A stretch of DNA of 64,000 nt. Origin: Desulfovibrio aminophilus (GTDB lineage: Bacteria > Desulfobacterota > Desulfovibrionia > Desulfovibrionales > Desulfovibrionaceae). A model generated the notes under the pieces. It saw nothing but the letters and a program-made list of their open reading frames with translations. It was not told the DNA's origin and did not search any database. The stretch spans positions 62,001-126,000 of the forward strand of contig NZ_JAMHGA010000017.1 of the NCBI RefSeq assembly GCF_023660105.1, read 5' to 3'. Below, piece after piece: positions 1-11,576 of this stretch. The stretch's first letter is position 1, and every line of letters starts with the position of its first letter. Position numbers and translations under genes: made by a program.

Positions 1-2682
1 GTGCGCGACGAATTGTTCCCCGGCGCGCCGGTGGTCTTCTGCGGGGTGAACGAGCAGGAGCGGCTGCCCCAGGCCATGCACAACGTCACCGGCGTGGTCG
101 AGAACATCGACGTGGAGGAGAGCCTGCGCATCGCCATGCGCCTGCACCCGGGCCGGGACAAGGTGCTCGTGCTCGGCGACCGCTCGACCACCGGCATGGC
201 CATCCGGGCCCAGGTGGAGCAGGCCGTGCCCGCGCTCCGGGATCGGCTGGCCTTCACCTTCGTCTCGGAGAACAATCTGGCGCATCTCATGGAACTCGCC
301 CGCACCGCCCGGGGCGACACCCTGATCTATTTCATCCCGATGTATCAGGACGTCTCGGGGGAGTCCTTTTCCACCCCGGAAATCCTGGCCCAGATGTCCG
401 CCCAGGCCGGCGCGCCGATCTACAGCAACTGGGAGTTCCTGCTGGGCCACGGCATCGTGGGCGGCCACCTGCTGCGCGGCGAGGACCACGGCCGTCTGGC
501 CGCCCGTCTGGCCCTGCGCGTGCTTCAGGGCGAGAGCCCCGACGCCCTGGGCATCGACAAGAAGGTCTACGGCCGCTTCATGTTCGACCACGACCAACTG
601 GAGCGCTTCAAGATCCGCCGGGAGGACCTGCCCGAGGGCAGCATCGTGATCAACGAGCCGCCCACCTTCTACGAACTGAACAAGCAGGTCTTCTGGATCC
701 TCATCGTGAGCTTCCTGGCCCTGTCCATGGTTCTCGTCTCCCTGGTGAACAACATCAAGCGCCGCAAGGTCATCGAGCGCCGGATCAAGGACCAGGTGGC
801 CTTCCTCCAGCTGCTCATCGACACCATCCCCCTGCCCATCTACTACAAGGGCGGGGAAGGGCAGTACCACGGCTGGAACGCGGCCTTCGAGCGCTGGTTC
901 GGGCTCACGCGCGGCGAGGCGCGCGAGGGCGGGGCCGTGGGGGCCGCGCTCGTGCAGCTGGACGAGGGCGCCGGGCCGCGCGAGCTGCGGCCGGGCCAGG
1001 TGCGCAGCGAGGAGCGCCGCCTGCTCTCGGCCGACGGCACCCCGCACGACGTGGTCCTGCACCAGGCGGCCTACTTCGACGCCACCGGGGCCGAGGGCGG
1101 CCTGGTGGGCGTGATCTACGACATCTCGGCCCTGCGCCGGGCCGAGGAGGACCTGCGCGCGGCCGAGGAGAAGTACCGGGGCATCTTCGAGAACTCGCCC
1201 CTGGGCATCTTCCGGGCCGGGCCGGACGGGCGCTATCTGGAAGTGAACCAGGCCCTGGCGGCCATGCTCGGCTGCGAGAGCCTGGAGGAGGCCCGGGCCT
1301 CGGACCTGAACCTGCTGGCCGTGCTGCGCGCGGACCCGGACCGGGAGGCCGCGCTCCTGGCCGCGCCCGAGAGCGGCGGGGTGGTGCGCTTCGAGACCCG
1401 CTTCAAGCGCAAGGACGGCCGGAGCATCACCGTGACGGTGAACATCCGGCCTGTGCTGGACGAGGACGGCCTGCTCCGCCACTTCGAGGGCATGGTCGAG
1501 GACGTGACCTTCAAGGCCAACCTCGAGCGCCAGCTTCGGCAGTCGCAGAAGATGGAGGCCATCGGCACCCTGGCCGGGGGCATCGCCCACGACTTCAACA
1601 ACATCCTGACCTCGATCCTGAACTCCACGGAGCTGGCCCTGCTCGACCTGCCGGTGGGCGTTCCGGCCCGGGCCGATTTGGAGCGCGTGGTCCGCGCGGC
1701 GCATCGGGGCAGCGCCCTGGTGAAGCAGATCCTGACCTTCTCGCGGCCCTCCCAGGAGGGTTTCCAGGCCACGGACGTGGCCGCCGTGGTCCGTGACGCC
1801 GTGGGCCTGCTGCGGGCCTCCATGCCGCGCAACATCGTGGTGGTGGAACAGCTGGAGGCCCGGCGCGCGCACAGTTTCGCCGACCCGATCCAGATCCAGC
1901 AGATCGTCATGAACTGCGTGACCAACGCCTTCCAGGCCCTGCGCGACATCGGCGGCCGCATCGAGATCGCCCTCGTCGAAGAGGTCTTGGGCGAGGAGCG
2001 GGCCCGGACCCTGAACGTGCAGCCCGGGAGCTACCTGCGCCTGAGCATCGCGGACAACGGCCCGGGCATCCCCCTGGAGATCAGGGACCTCATCTTCGAT
2101 CCCTTCTTCACCACCAAGGACAAGGCCGAGGGCACGGGCCTCGGGCTGGCCGTGGCCCACGGCATCGTCAAGGTCCACAAGGGGGCCATCCGGGTCACGA
2201 GCGCGCCCTTCGAGCGCACGGCCTTCGACATCTACCTGCCCTGCATCGGCCAGGCCGCCGACGACGGGCTGGCCCCGCGCGAGGCCTTTCCCGGGCGCGG
2301 CGAGCGCATCCTCTTCGTGGAGGACGACGAGGACCAGCTGGAGACCATTCCCCGGGTGCTGGCGCGGCTGGGCTACGAGGTCACGGCCCGCCACGACGCG
2401 GCCGGGGCCCTGGCCGCCCTGGCCGAAGCCCCGGACGGGTTCGACTGCATGGTCACGGACTACGACATGCCCGAGGTGAACGGCGTGGACCTGGCCGAGG
2501 AGGTCGGCCGCCGCGCGCCCGGCATGCCGGTGATCCTGGTATCGGGCCGCAAACGGGCCGCCGACGCCCTGGGCGGGGCCGGAAACATCAAGAAACTGCT
2601 GCTCAAGCCCTATGACGGCGGGCACATCTCCCGGGCCATCCGGGAGGCCCTGGCCGAGTCCGGGCGGGGAGTCGCCCCATGA
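1..2682 (+). CDS. Hybrid sensor histidine kinase with ABC-type ligand-binding sensor (5' truncated)
   Basis: Membrane sensor kinase whose N-terminus lies outside the window; the first codon shown is already inside a domain. Residues 1 to about 205 resemble the periplasmic solute-binding fold of the ABC_sub_bind family, so the input is probably a small extracytoplasmic ligand. One membrane helix follows (about 231-250), then two PAS domains (about 267-370 and 388-510), a HisKA domain with phospho-His near 530 (GGIAHDFNNI), a HATPase domain (FFTTKDKAEGTGLGL) and a C-terminal receiver with acceptor Asp near 820 (TDYDMPEVNG). It overlaps the next gene by ATGA, so it is translationally coupled to the sigma-54 response regulator. 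From position in the Desulfovibrio lactate locus it is inferred to control the genes downstream. The ligand is not proven. Confidence 0.9.
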   Translation: MRDELFPGAPVVFCGVNEQERLPQAMHNVTGVVENIDVEESLRIAMRLHPGRDKVLVLGDRSTTGMAIRAQVEQAVPALRDRLAFTFVSENNLAHLMELARTARGDTLIYFIPMYQDVSGESFSTPEILAQMSAQAGAPIYSNWEFLLGHGIVGGHLLRGEDHGRLAARLALRVLQGESPDALGIDKKVYGRFMFDHDQLERFKIRREDLPEGSIVINEPPTFYELNKQVFWILIVSFLALSMVLVSLVNNIKRRKVIERRIKDQVAFLQLLIDTIPLPIYYKGGEGQYHGWNAAFERWFGLTRGEAREGGAVGAALVQLDEGAGPRELRPGQVRSEERRLLSADGTPHDVVLHQAAYFDATGAEGGLVGVIYDISALRRAEEDLRAAEEKYRGIFENSPLGIFRAGPDGRYLEVNQALAAMLGCESLEEARASDLNLLAVLRADPDREAALLAAPESGGVVRFETRFKRKDGRSITVTVNIRPVLDEDGLLRHFEGMVEDVTFKANLERQLRQSQKMEAIGTLAGGIAHDFNNILTSILNSTELALLDLPVGVPARADLERVVRAAHRGSALVKQILTFSRPSQEGFQATDVAAVVRDAVGLLRASMPRNIVVVEQLEARRAHSFADPIQIQQIVMNCVTNAFQALRDIGGRIEIALVEEVLGEERARTLNVQPGSYLRLSIADNGPGIPLEIRDLIFDPFFTTKDKAEGTGLGLAVAHGIVKVHKGAIRVTSAPFERTAFDIYLPCIGQAADDGLAPREAFPGRGERILFVEDDEDQLETIPRVLARLGYEVTARHDAAGALAALAEAPDGFDCMVTDYDMPEVNGVDLAEEVGRRAPGMPVILVSGRKRAADALGGAGNIKKLLLKPYDGGHISRAIREALAESGRGVAP

Positions 2683-4061
2683 ACATCCTGATCATCGACG
2701 ACGACGCGGACGTCCGGGCCACCCTGGAAAGCCTGGTCCGGCGCATGGACCTGGCCTGCGACACGGCGGCCGGGCTGGGCGAGGGCCTGGCCAAGGCCCG
2801 CTGCGGCGGCTACGACGTGGTCTTCCTGGACGTGCGCCTGCCCGACGGCAACGGCCTGGACGCGCTCCCGGTCATCAAGTCCCTGCCGGACTCCCCGGAG
2901 GTCATCATCCTCACCGGCCTGGGCGACCCGGACGGCGCGGAACTGGCCATCCAGGGCGGGGTCTGGGACTATCTCGTCAAGCCCGCGCCGGTGCGCGAGA
3001 CCATGCTCTCGCTCAAGCGGGCCCTGCAGTATCGCCAGGAGAAGAACCGGGCCAAGGGCCCCCGGCCCATCCAGCTCTCCAGCCTGGTGGGCACCTCCCC
3101 GCGCATGCGCCAGTGCTTCGACCTGGCGGCCCAGGCCGCCGCCTCCCAGGCCGCCGTGCTCATCACCGGCGAGACCGGCACGGGCAAGGAGCTCTTCGCC
3201 CGGGCCATCCACGACAACAGCGGCCGTTCGGCCGGGCCCTTCGTGGTGGTGGACTGCGCCACGCTCACCGAGTCCCTGGTGGAGAGCACGCTCTTCGGCC
3301 ACCGCAAGGGGGCCTTCACCGGCGCGGACTGCGACCGCGACGGCCTGGTGCGCCTGGCCGACGGCGGCACGCTCTTCCTGGACGAGGTGGGCGAGCTGCC
3401 CCTGTCCATCCAGAAGTCCTTCCTGCGCGTGCTCCAGGAAAAGCGTTTCCGGCCCGTGGGCGCGTCCCGCGAGACGGCCAGCGACTTCCGGCTCATCGCG
3501 GCCACCAACCGCAACCTGGAGGCGATGGTCGAGCGCGGGGAATTCCGCCAGGATCTCCTGTTCCGCATCAAGACCGTGCACATGACCCTGCCGCCGCTGC
3601 GGGAGCGGCTGGAGGACGTGGGGCTCCTGGCCGCGCGCCGCCTGGAGGCCCTGGCCGCCGACGGCGGACGGCCGCCCAAGGTCATGGACTCGGAGTTCGC
3701 GCAGGTCATCGCGGCCTACTCCTGGCCGGGCAACGTGCGGGAGCTCTACAACGTCATGGAGCGGGCCGTGATCGCGGCCGGGGACGAGCCGACCCTGTTC
3801 GCCCTGCACCTGCCCCAGGAGGTGCGCATCGCCGTGACCCGGGCCCAGCTCTCGCGCGGCGCGGGCGGGGAGGGCGAGGCGGCCTTTCCGGCCGGGGGCG
3901 GCCTGCCCTCCCTGCGGGCCTTCAAGGAGGCGCGGGAGCGGGAGTACCTGGAGCTCCTGCGGCGCGAGTGCGGCGGCGAGATCGGGCGGATGCTCGACGT
4001 CTCCGGCCTGTCCCGTTCCCATCTCTATGCCCTGCTCAAAAAATACGGAGTGGACGTCTGA
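2679..4061 (+). CDS. Sigma-54-dependent response regulator (NtrC family), probable lactate-operon activator
   Basis: 460-residue enhancer-binding protein. An N-terminal receiver has the acidic pair DD at 7-8 and phospho-Asp51 (FLDVRLPDGNG). A central AAA+ domain has Walker A GETGTGKE near 164-171, the sigma-54 contact loop GAFTGA near 211-216 and a Walker B segment GGTLFLDE. A C-terminal Fis-type helix-turn-helix ends the protein (IGRMLDVSGLSRSHLYALL). All parts needed to activate sigma-54 RNA polymerase are intact. It is co-transcribed with the kinase through a 4-base ATGA overlap. Three palindromes and two -24/-12 elements just downstream are the obvious targets. The orthologous position in Desulfovibrio is the regulator of the lactate utilisation genes; assignment to it is inference from synteny. 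Confidence 0.93.
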   Translation: MNILIIDDDADVRATLESLVRRMDLACDTAAGLGEGLAKARCGGYDVVFLDVRLPDGNGLDALPVIKSLPDSPEVIILTGLGDPDGAELAIQGGVWDYLVKPAPVRETMLSLKRALQYRQEKNRAKGPRPIQLSSLVGTSPRMRQCFDLAAQAAASQAAVLITGETGTGKELFARAIHDNSGRSAGPFVVVDCATLTESLVESTLFGHRKGAFTGADCDRDGLVRLADGGTLFLDEVGELPLSIQKSFLRVLQEKRFRPVGASRETASDFRLIAATNRNLEAMVERGEFRQDLLFRIKTVHMTLPPLRERLEDVGLLAARRLEALAADGGRPPKVMDSEFAQVIAAYSWPGNVRELYNVMERAVIAAGDEPTLFALHLPQEVRIAVTRAQLSRGAGGEGEAAFPAGGGLPSLRAFKEAREREYLELLRRECGGEIGRMLDVSGLSRSHLYALLKKYGVDV

Positions 4062-4063
4062 AT

Positions 4064-4079
4064 TGGCATCCCGCGTGCA
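4064..4079 (+). promoter_or_regulatory. Sigma-54 (-24/-12) promoter before the small ORF
   Basis: TGGCATcccgcgTGCA begins three bases after the regulator stop codon. It keeps the invariant GG and GC exactly ten bases apart and matches the TGGCAC-N5-TTGCA consensus apart from two positions. It would start transcription near 4090, about 50 bases before the small protein gene at 4139. Confidence 0.6.
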
Positions 4080-4138
4080 AGAAGAACGGGCGAGGGAGAC
4101 CGGGATGACCCCGGGGCTCCAGACAGGAGCGAACGGAT

Positions 4139-4354
4139 ATGGCCGCCACCAACGCCCGCATCTTTCGAGTGTACGAAGCCGAACAGACCGGCAGGCCGGG
4201 ACCGCGCCTGCGCATCAGCGTGAGCGCCGCGCGGGAGCCCTTGCTGCGCGAGGACATCAGCACGGGCCGCAGGCTCCTGCGCCTGCTGCGCCTGGTTTTG
4301 GAGACCGACGACAAGGCCCTGGCCGAGCGCAGTTCCAGCCGCCACTTCGCCTGA
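4139..4354 (+). CDS. Small conserved-position protein between regulator and PFOR
   Basis: 71-residue protein, basic and Arg-rich, with no signal peptide, membrane helix or recognised domain. The start ATG follows a good ribosome site (AGGAG, eight bases upstream), and a sigma-54-type promoter lies just before it, so it is probably a real gene. The middle (LLREDISTGRRLLRLLRLVLE) is predicted amphipathic helix. An uncharacterised small gene also sits between the response regulator and por in Desulfovibrio lactate loci, which supports it as a conserved member of the locus. Function unknown; a role in regulation is only a guess. Confidence 0.55.
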   Translation: MAATNARIFRVYEAEQTGRPGPRLRISVSAAREPLLREDISTGRRLLRLLRLVLETDDKALAERSSSRHFA

Positions 4355-4361
4355 CCCGGAG

Positions 4362-4379
4362 TGTCCGATTTTTCGGACG
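4362..4379 (+). promoter_or_regulatory. Palindromic operator copy 1
   Basis: Inverted repeat GTCCGA-TTTT-TCGGAC. It is the first of three near-identical palindromes before PFOR, about 275 bases upstream of the predicted start of transcription. Centre-to-centre distance to copy 2 is 28 bases. Probable upstream activating site for the sigma-54 regulator encoded next door. Confidence 0.7.
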
Positions 4380-4389
4380 GGCCATGTTC

Positions 4390-4407
4390 CGTCCGATTTT
4401 TCGGACA
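4390..4407 (+). promoter_or_regulatory. Palindromic operator copy 2
   Basis: Inverted repeat GTCCGA-TTTT-TCGGAC, followed by A. Same core as copy 1, including the TTTT spacer. Centre about 247 bases upstream of the predicted PFOR transcription start. Confidence 0.7.
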
Positions 4408-4516
4408 CGGCCTTCCGGGAATTCACATTTCGCCACGCGCCGATTCTTTCAGATTCCCATTTCCCGGTGGATATGCTTTCATTCGATCAGAGCCCGTCCC
4501 CGTTCCACCGGCCCTC

Positions 4517-4536
4517 CTGTCCGAAAAACCGGACAG
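4517..4536 (+). promoter_or_regulatory. Palindromic operator copy 3
   Basis: Inverted repeat CTGTCCG-aaaaac-CGGACAG. It has the same half-sites as copies 1 and 2 with an A-rich spacer and one more paired base on each side. It lies about 119 bases upstream of the predicted PFOR transcription start, the usual distance for an enhancer-binding protein. The rest of the 4355-4713 gap holds no gene that I can support. Confidence 0.7.
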
Positions 4537-4593
4537 TTCACTCGCCCGCGACCTCCCGGATAACCGCCTTGTTTTCGTAAGGCGTTGAAATAG

Positions 4594-8355
<3,762 letters not shown>

Positions 8356-8368
8356 ACAGGGCAAGGGC

Positions 8369-8396
8369 GGGGGAGCCGGGCGACCGGCTCCCCCTT
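8369..8396 (+). terminator. Hairpin between por and lactate permease
   Basis: Perfect 11-bp stem (GGGGGAGCCGG / CCGGCTCCCCC) with a four-base loop, followed only by TTGTT. With so weak a T-run it may act as a partial terminator or an RNA 3' stabiliser, so that por is expressed above the genes downstream. Confidence 0.6.
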
Positions 8397-8476
8397 GTTC
8401 GCGGGCAGGGACTACCTGATGCTCAAGACCCATGGGGGGCCCCGCGGATGTCTCCGACAACTGCTTGGAGGAGCGT

Positions 8477-10114
8477 ATGGAAAACTGGATTCAGGCTTAC
8501 AATCCGCTGGGAAGCATCCTGGTATCGGCGCTGGTGGCGGGCATCCCCCTCTACATTCTCTTTTTCATGCTGGCGGTGAAACGCATGGCGGGCCACAAGG
8601 CCGCCATCGCCGCCACGGTCGTGGCCGTGCTTCTGGCCATCTTCGTCTGGGGCATGCCCGCGGGCCTGGCGATCAACGCCACGGTCTACGGCGCGGCCTT
8701 CGGCCTCTTCCCCATCGTCTGGATCGTCATCACGGCCATCTGGATCTACAACATGACCGTTGAGTCCGGGGAATTCGAGATCATCAAGAACTCCCTGGCC
8801 AGCATCACCGACGACCGTCGGCTGCAGGCCATCCTGGTGGCCTTCGCCTTCGGCTCCTTCATCGAGGGCACGGCGGGCTTCGGCACCCCGGTGGCCATCA
8901 CCGCCGCCATGCTCGTGGGCCTGGGCTTCAACCCCCTGTACGCGGCGGGCATCTGCCTCATCGCCAACACCGCGCCCGTGGCCTTCGGCGCCATCGGCAT
9001 CCCCATCGTGGTGGCGGCCAAGGTCTCGGACCTGGAAGTGATGAAGATCAGCCAGATCTGCGGACGCCAGCTGCCCTTCCTGTCCGTGATCGTGCCCCTT
9101 TGGCTGGCCGTGACCATGAGCGGCTTCAAGCGCGCCATGGAGGTGCTCCCGGCCGTTCTCGTGGCGGGCGTGTGCTTCGCGGGCTCCCAGTTCATCTTCT
9201 CCAACTATCACGGCCCCTACCTGCCGGACATCATGTCGGCCATCATCACCATCGTCGGCCTGGGCGCCTTCCTGCGCGTCTGGAAGCCGAAGAACGTGTG
9301 GCACTTCCCCGACGAGGCCCCGTCCGCAGGCGGACCCGTGAAGTGCGAGTACGGCATGGGCGAGGTGCTCCGCGCCTGGACGCCCTACATCATCCTGGCC
9401 GTGATGGTTCTTCTCTGGGGCCTGGAGAGCGTGAAGAAGTTCCTTGACGGCATCCTGCTCATCAAGATCAGCTGGCCCGGCCTGCACAACGTGGTCCTCA
9501 AGACCGCGCCCATCGTGGCCAAGGACGTGCCCTACGGCGCGGTGTTCAACCTGAACCTGCTCTCGGCCGCGGGCACGGCCATCTTCTTCTCCGGCCTGCT
9601 CGCGGTGCTGGTGATCCCCAAGTACGGCTTCGGCAAGGCCTTCTCCTGCTTCGGCCGCACGATCTACCAGCTGCGCTTCCCGATCCTGACCATCGCCATG
9701 ATCCTGGGCCTGGCCTACATCATGAACTTCTCCGGCATGAGTTCGACCATGGGCCTGGCCTTCACCGCCACCGGTTCGCTGTTCCCCTTCTTCGCCCCGA
9801 TCCTGGGCTGGCTCGGCGTGTTCCTCACCGGTTCGGACACGTCCTCCAACGCCCTCTTCGGATCGCTGCAGAAGACCACGGCGCAGCAGATCGGCGTGGA
9901 CCCGGCCCTGTGCGTGGCGGCCAACTCCTCCGGCGGCGTGACCGGCAAGATGATCTCGCCCCAGTCCATCTCGGTGGCCACGGCGGCCTCCAACATGGTC
10001 GGACATGAAGGCGACATCTTCCGCTTCACGCTGCCGCACTCCATCGCCATGCTTCTGGTGGTGAGCGTGCTGACCATGCTCCAGGCCTACGTGCTGAAGT
10101 GGATGCTGCCCTAA
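8477..10114 (+). CDS. lldP: L-lactate permease (LctP/LldP family)
   Basis: Inner-membrane lactate uptake protein, 545 residues from the ATG at 8477, which has a GGAGGAG ribosome site. An upstream in-frame codon at 8432 lacks one. It has some 12-14 hydrophobic segments and the family's conserved stretch around FGSFIEGTAGFGTPVAIT (about residues 120-140) and NTAPVAFGAIG. The C-terminal part (SGSDTSSNALFG-type segment, NSSGGVTGKMISPQS) is also typical. It probably works as a proton symporter for lactate, perhaps also glycolate. It lies between PFOR and the dehydrogenases and supplies their substrate. Confidence 0.93.
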   Translation: MENWIQAYNPLGSILVSALVAGIPLYILFFMLAVKRMAGHKAAIAATVVAVLLAIFVWGMPAGLAINATVYGAAFGLFPIVWIVITAIWIYNMTVESGEFEIIKNSLASITDDRRLQAILVAFAFGSFIEGTAGFGTPVAITAAMLVGLGFNPLYAAGICLIANTAPVAFGAIGIPIVVAAKVSDLEVMKISQICGRQLPFLSVIVPLWLAVTMSGFKRAMEVLPAVLVAGVCFAGSQFIFSNYHGPYLPDIMSAIITIVGLGAFLRVWKPKNVWHFPDEAPSAGGPVKCEYGMGEVLRAWTPYIILAVMVLLWGLESVKKFLDGILLIKISWPGLHNVVLKTAPIVAKDVPYGAVFNLNLLSAAGTAIFFSGLLAVLVIPKYGFGKAFSCFGRTIYQLRFPILTIAMILGLAYIMNFSGMSSTMGLAFTATGSLFPFFAPILGWLGVFLTGSDTSSNALFGSLQKTTAQQIGVDPALCVAANSSGGVTGKMISPQSISVATAASNMVGHEGDIFRFTLPHSIAMLLVVSVLTMLQAYVLKWMLP

Positions 10115-10129
10115 GGCGAGACGAACGAA

Positions 10130-10154
10130 GCGGGGCCGGGACTCCCGGCCCCGC
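10130..10154 (+). terminator. Hairpin between permease and glcD
   Basis: Perfect 11-bp stem (GCGGGGCCGGG / CCCGGCCCCGC) with a three-base loop and no T-run. The stem ends at the base before an ATG (10155) that is in frame with glcD. That ATG would be occluded, which supports the start at 10185. It may be a transcript-processing or stability element rather than a true terminator. Confidence 0.5.
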
Positions 10155-10184
10155 ATGAAATTTCACAGCGCCGGAGGAGACGCC

Positions 10185-11573
10185 ATGTTGAGCGACGCGC
10201 TCATCAAGAAGTTCAAGGAGATCGCGGGCCAGGCCAACGTCATGGACGATGAGGCCGACCGCCACGCCTATTCCTACGATTCCGCCGTGCTGCAGCCCGT
10301 GGTCCCGGCCCTGGTGGTCCGCCCCGAGAGCACCGAGGCCCTGGGCAAGGTGGTCAAGCTCTGCGGCGAGAACGGCCTGCCCGTGACCGTGCGCGGCTCG
10401 GGCACCAACCTTTCGGGCGGGACCATCCCGGACCCCCGCGACGGCGTCGTGATCCTGACCAACGCCCTGAACCGCATCCTCGAGATCAACGAGGAGGACA
10501 TGTACGCGGTGGTGGAGCCGGGGGTGGTCACGGCCAAGTTCGCGGCCGAGGCGGCCGCGCGCGGTCTGTTCTATCCCCCGGACCCGGGCTCCCAGGCCGT
10601 GTCCACCCTGGGCGGCAACGTGGCCGAGAACGCGGGCGGACTGCGCGGCCTCAAGTACGGCGTGACCAAGAACTACGTCATGGGCGTGAACTTCTTCGAC
10701 ACCGAGGGCGAGAAGATCGTCACCGGCTCGCGCACCGTGAAGTGCGTCACCGGCCTGAACCTTGCCGGACTCATGGTCGGCTCCGAGGGCACCCTGGGCG
10801 TGTTCAGCGAGATCATCCTCAAGCTCGTGCCCCCGCCGGCGGCCAACAAGGCCATGATGGTCCTCTTCGACGACGTGGCCAAGGCCTCCGAGACCGTGGC
10901 CGCCATCATCGCCGCCAAGATCGTGCCCTGCACCCTGGAGTTCCTGGACAACTTCACCATCCGCACGGTGGAGGACTTCGCCCACGCCGGACTGCCCGTG
11001 GAGGCCAAGGCCCTGCTGCTCATCGAGGTGGACGGCCACCCGGCCCAGGTGGCCGACGAGGCCGCCCAGGTGGAGGCCATCTGCAAGAAGATGGGCGCCA
11101 CCCGCGTGCAGGTGGCCCAGAGCGCCGAGGAGCGCAACAAGGTCTGGGAGGCCCGCCGCGCGGCCCTCTCGGCCCTGGCCCGCGTGCGCCCCACCACGGT
11201 GCTCGAGGACGCCACCGTGCCGCGAAGCAAGATCCCGGCCATGATCAAGGCCCTGGACGAGATCGCGGCCAAGTACAAGCTGCTCATCGGCACCTTCGGC
11301 CACGCCGGGGACGGCAACCTGCACCCGACCATTCTCACCGACCGCCGCGACACGCACGAGTTCGAGCGCGTGGAGCGGGCCATCGACGAGATCTTCGAGG
11401 TGGCCCTGGGCCTCGGCGGCACGCTCTCCGGCGAGCACGGCATCGGCATGGCCAAGTCCAAGTGGCTGGCCAAGGAGACGAGCCGGGGCACGATCCTCTA
11501 TTCCCGCCGATTGAAGAAGGCCCTGGACCCCAAGGACATCCTCAATCCGGGCAAGATTCTCGGGGAGGAGTAG
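10185..11573 (+). CDS. glcD: FAD-binding (D-)lactate dehydrogenase, GlcD-type subunit
   Basis: 462-residue flavoprotein of the GlcD/D-lactate dehydrogenase family, expected to oxidise D-lactate (or glycolate) to pyruvate (glyoxylate). The start at 10185 has GGAGGAG eight bases before it. Residues about 40-180 are the FAD_binding_4 domain (VRGSGTNLSGGTIP; PPDPGSQAVSTLGGNVAENA). The C-terminal FAD-oxidase domain carries GTFGHAGDGNLHPTI and TLSGEHGIGMAKSKW, which are family hallmarks. The Fe-S partner follows after three bases, so the two make a membrane-associated complex passing electrons to menaquinone or another carrier. Stereospecificity is inferred. Confidence 0.93.
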   Translation: MLSDALIKKFKEIAGQANVMDDEADRHAYSYDSAVLQPVVPALVVRPESTEALGKVVKLCGENGLPVTVRGSGTNLSGGTIPDPRDGVVILTNALNRILEINEEDMYAVVEPGVVTAKFAAEAAARGLFYPPDPGSQAVSTLGGNVAENAGGLRGLKYGVTKNYVMGVNFFDTEGEKIVTGSRTVKCVTGLNLAGLMVGSEGTLGVFSEIILKLVPPPAANKAMMVLFDDVAKASETVAAIIAAKIVPCTLEFLDNFTIRTVEDFAHAGLPVEAKALLLIEVDGHPAQVADEAAQVEAICKKMGATRVQVAQSAEERNKVWEARRAALSALARVRPTTVLEDATVPRSKIPAMIKALDEIAAKYKLLIGTFGHAGDGNLHPTILTDRRDTHEFERVERAIDEIFEVALGLGGTLSGEHGIGMAKSKWLAKETSRGTILYSRRLKKALDPKDILNPGKILGEE

Positions 11574-11576
11574 GCC

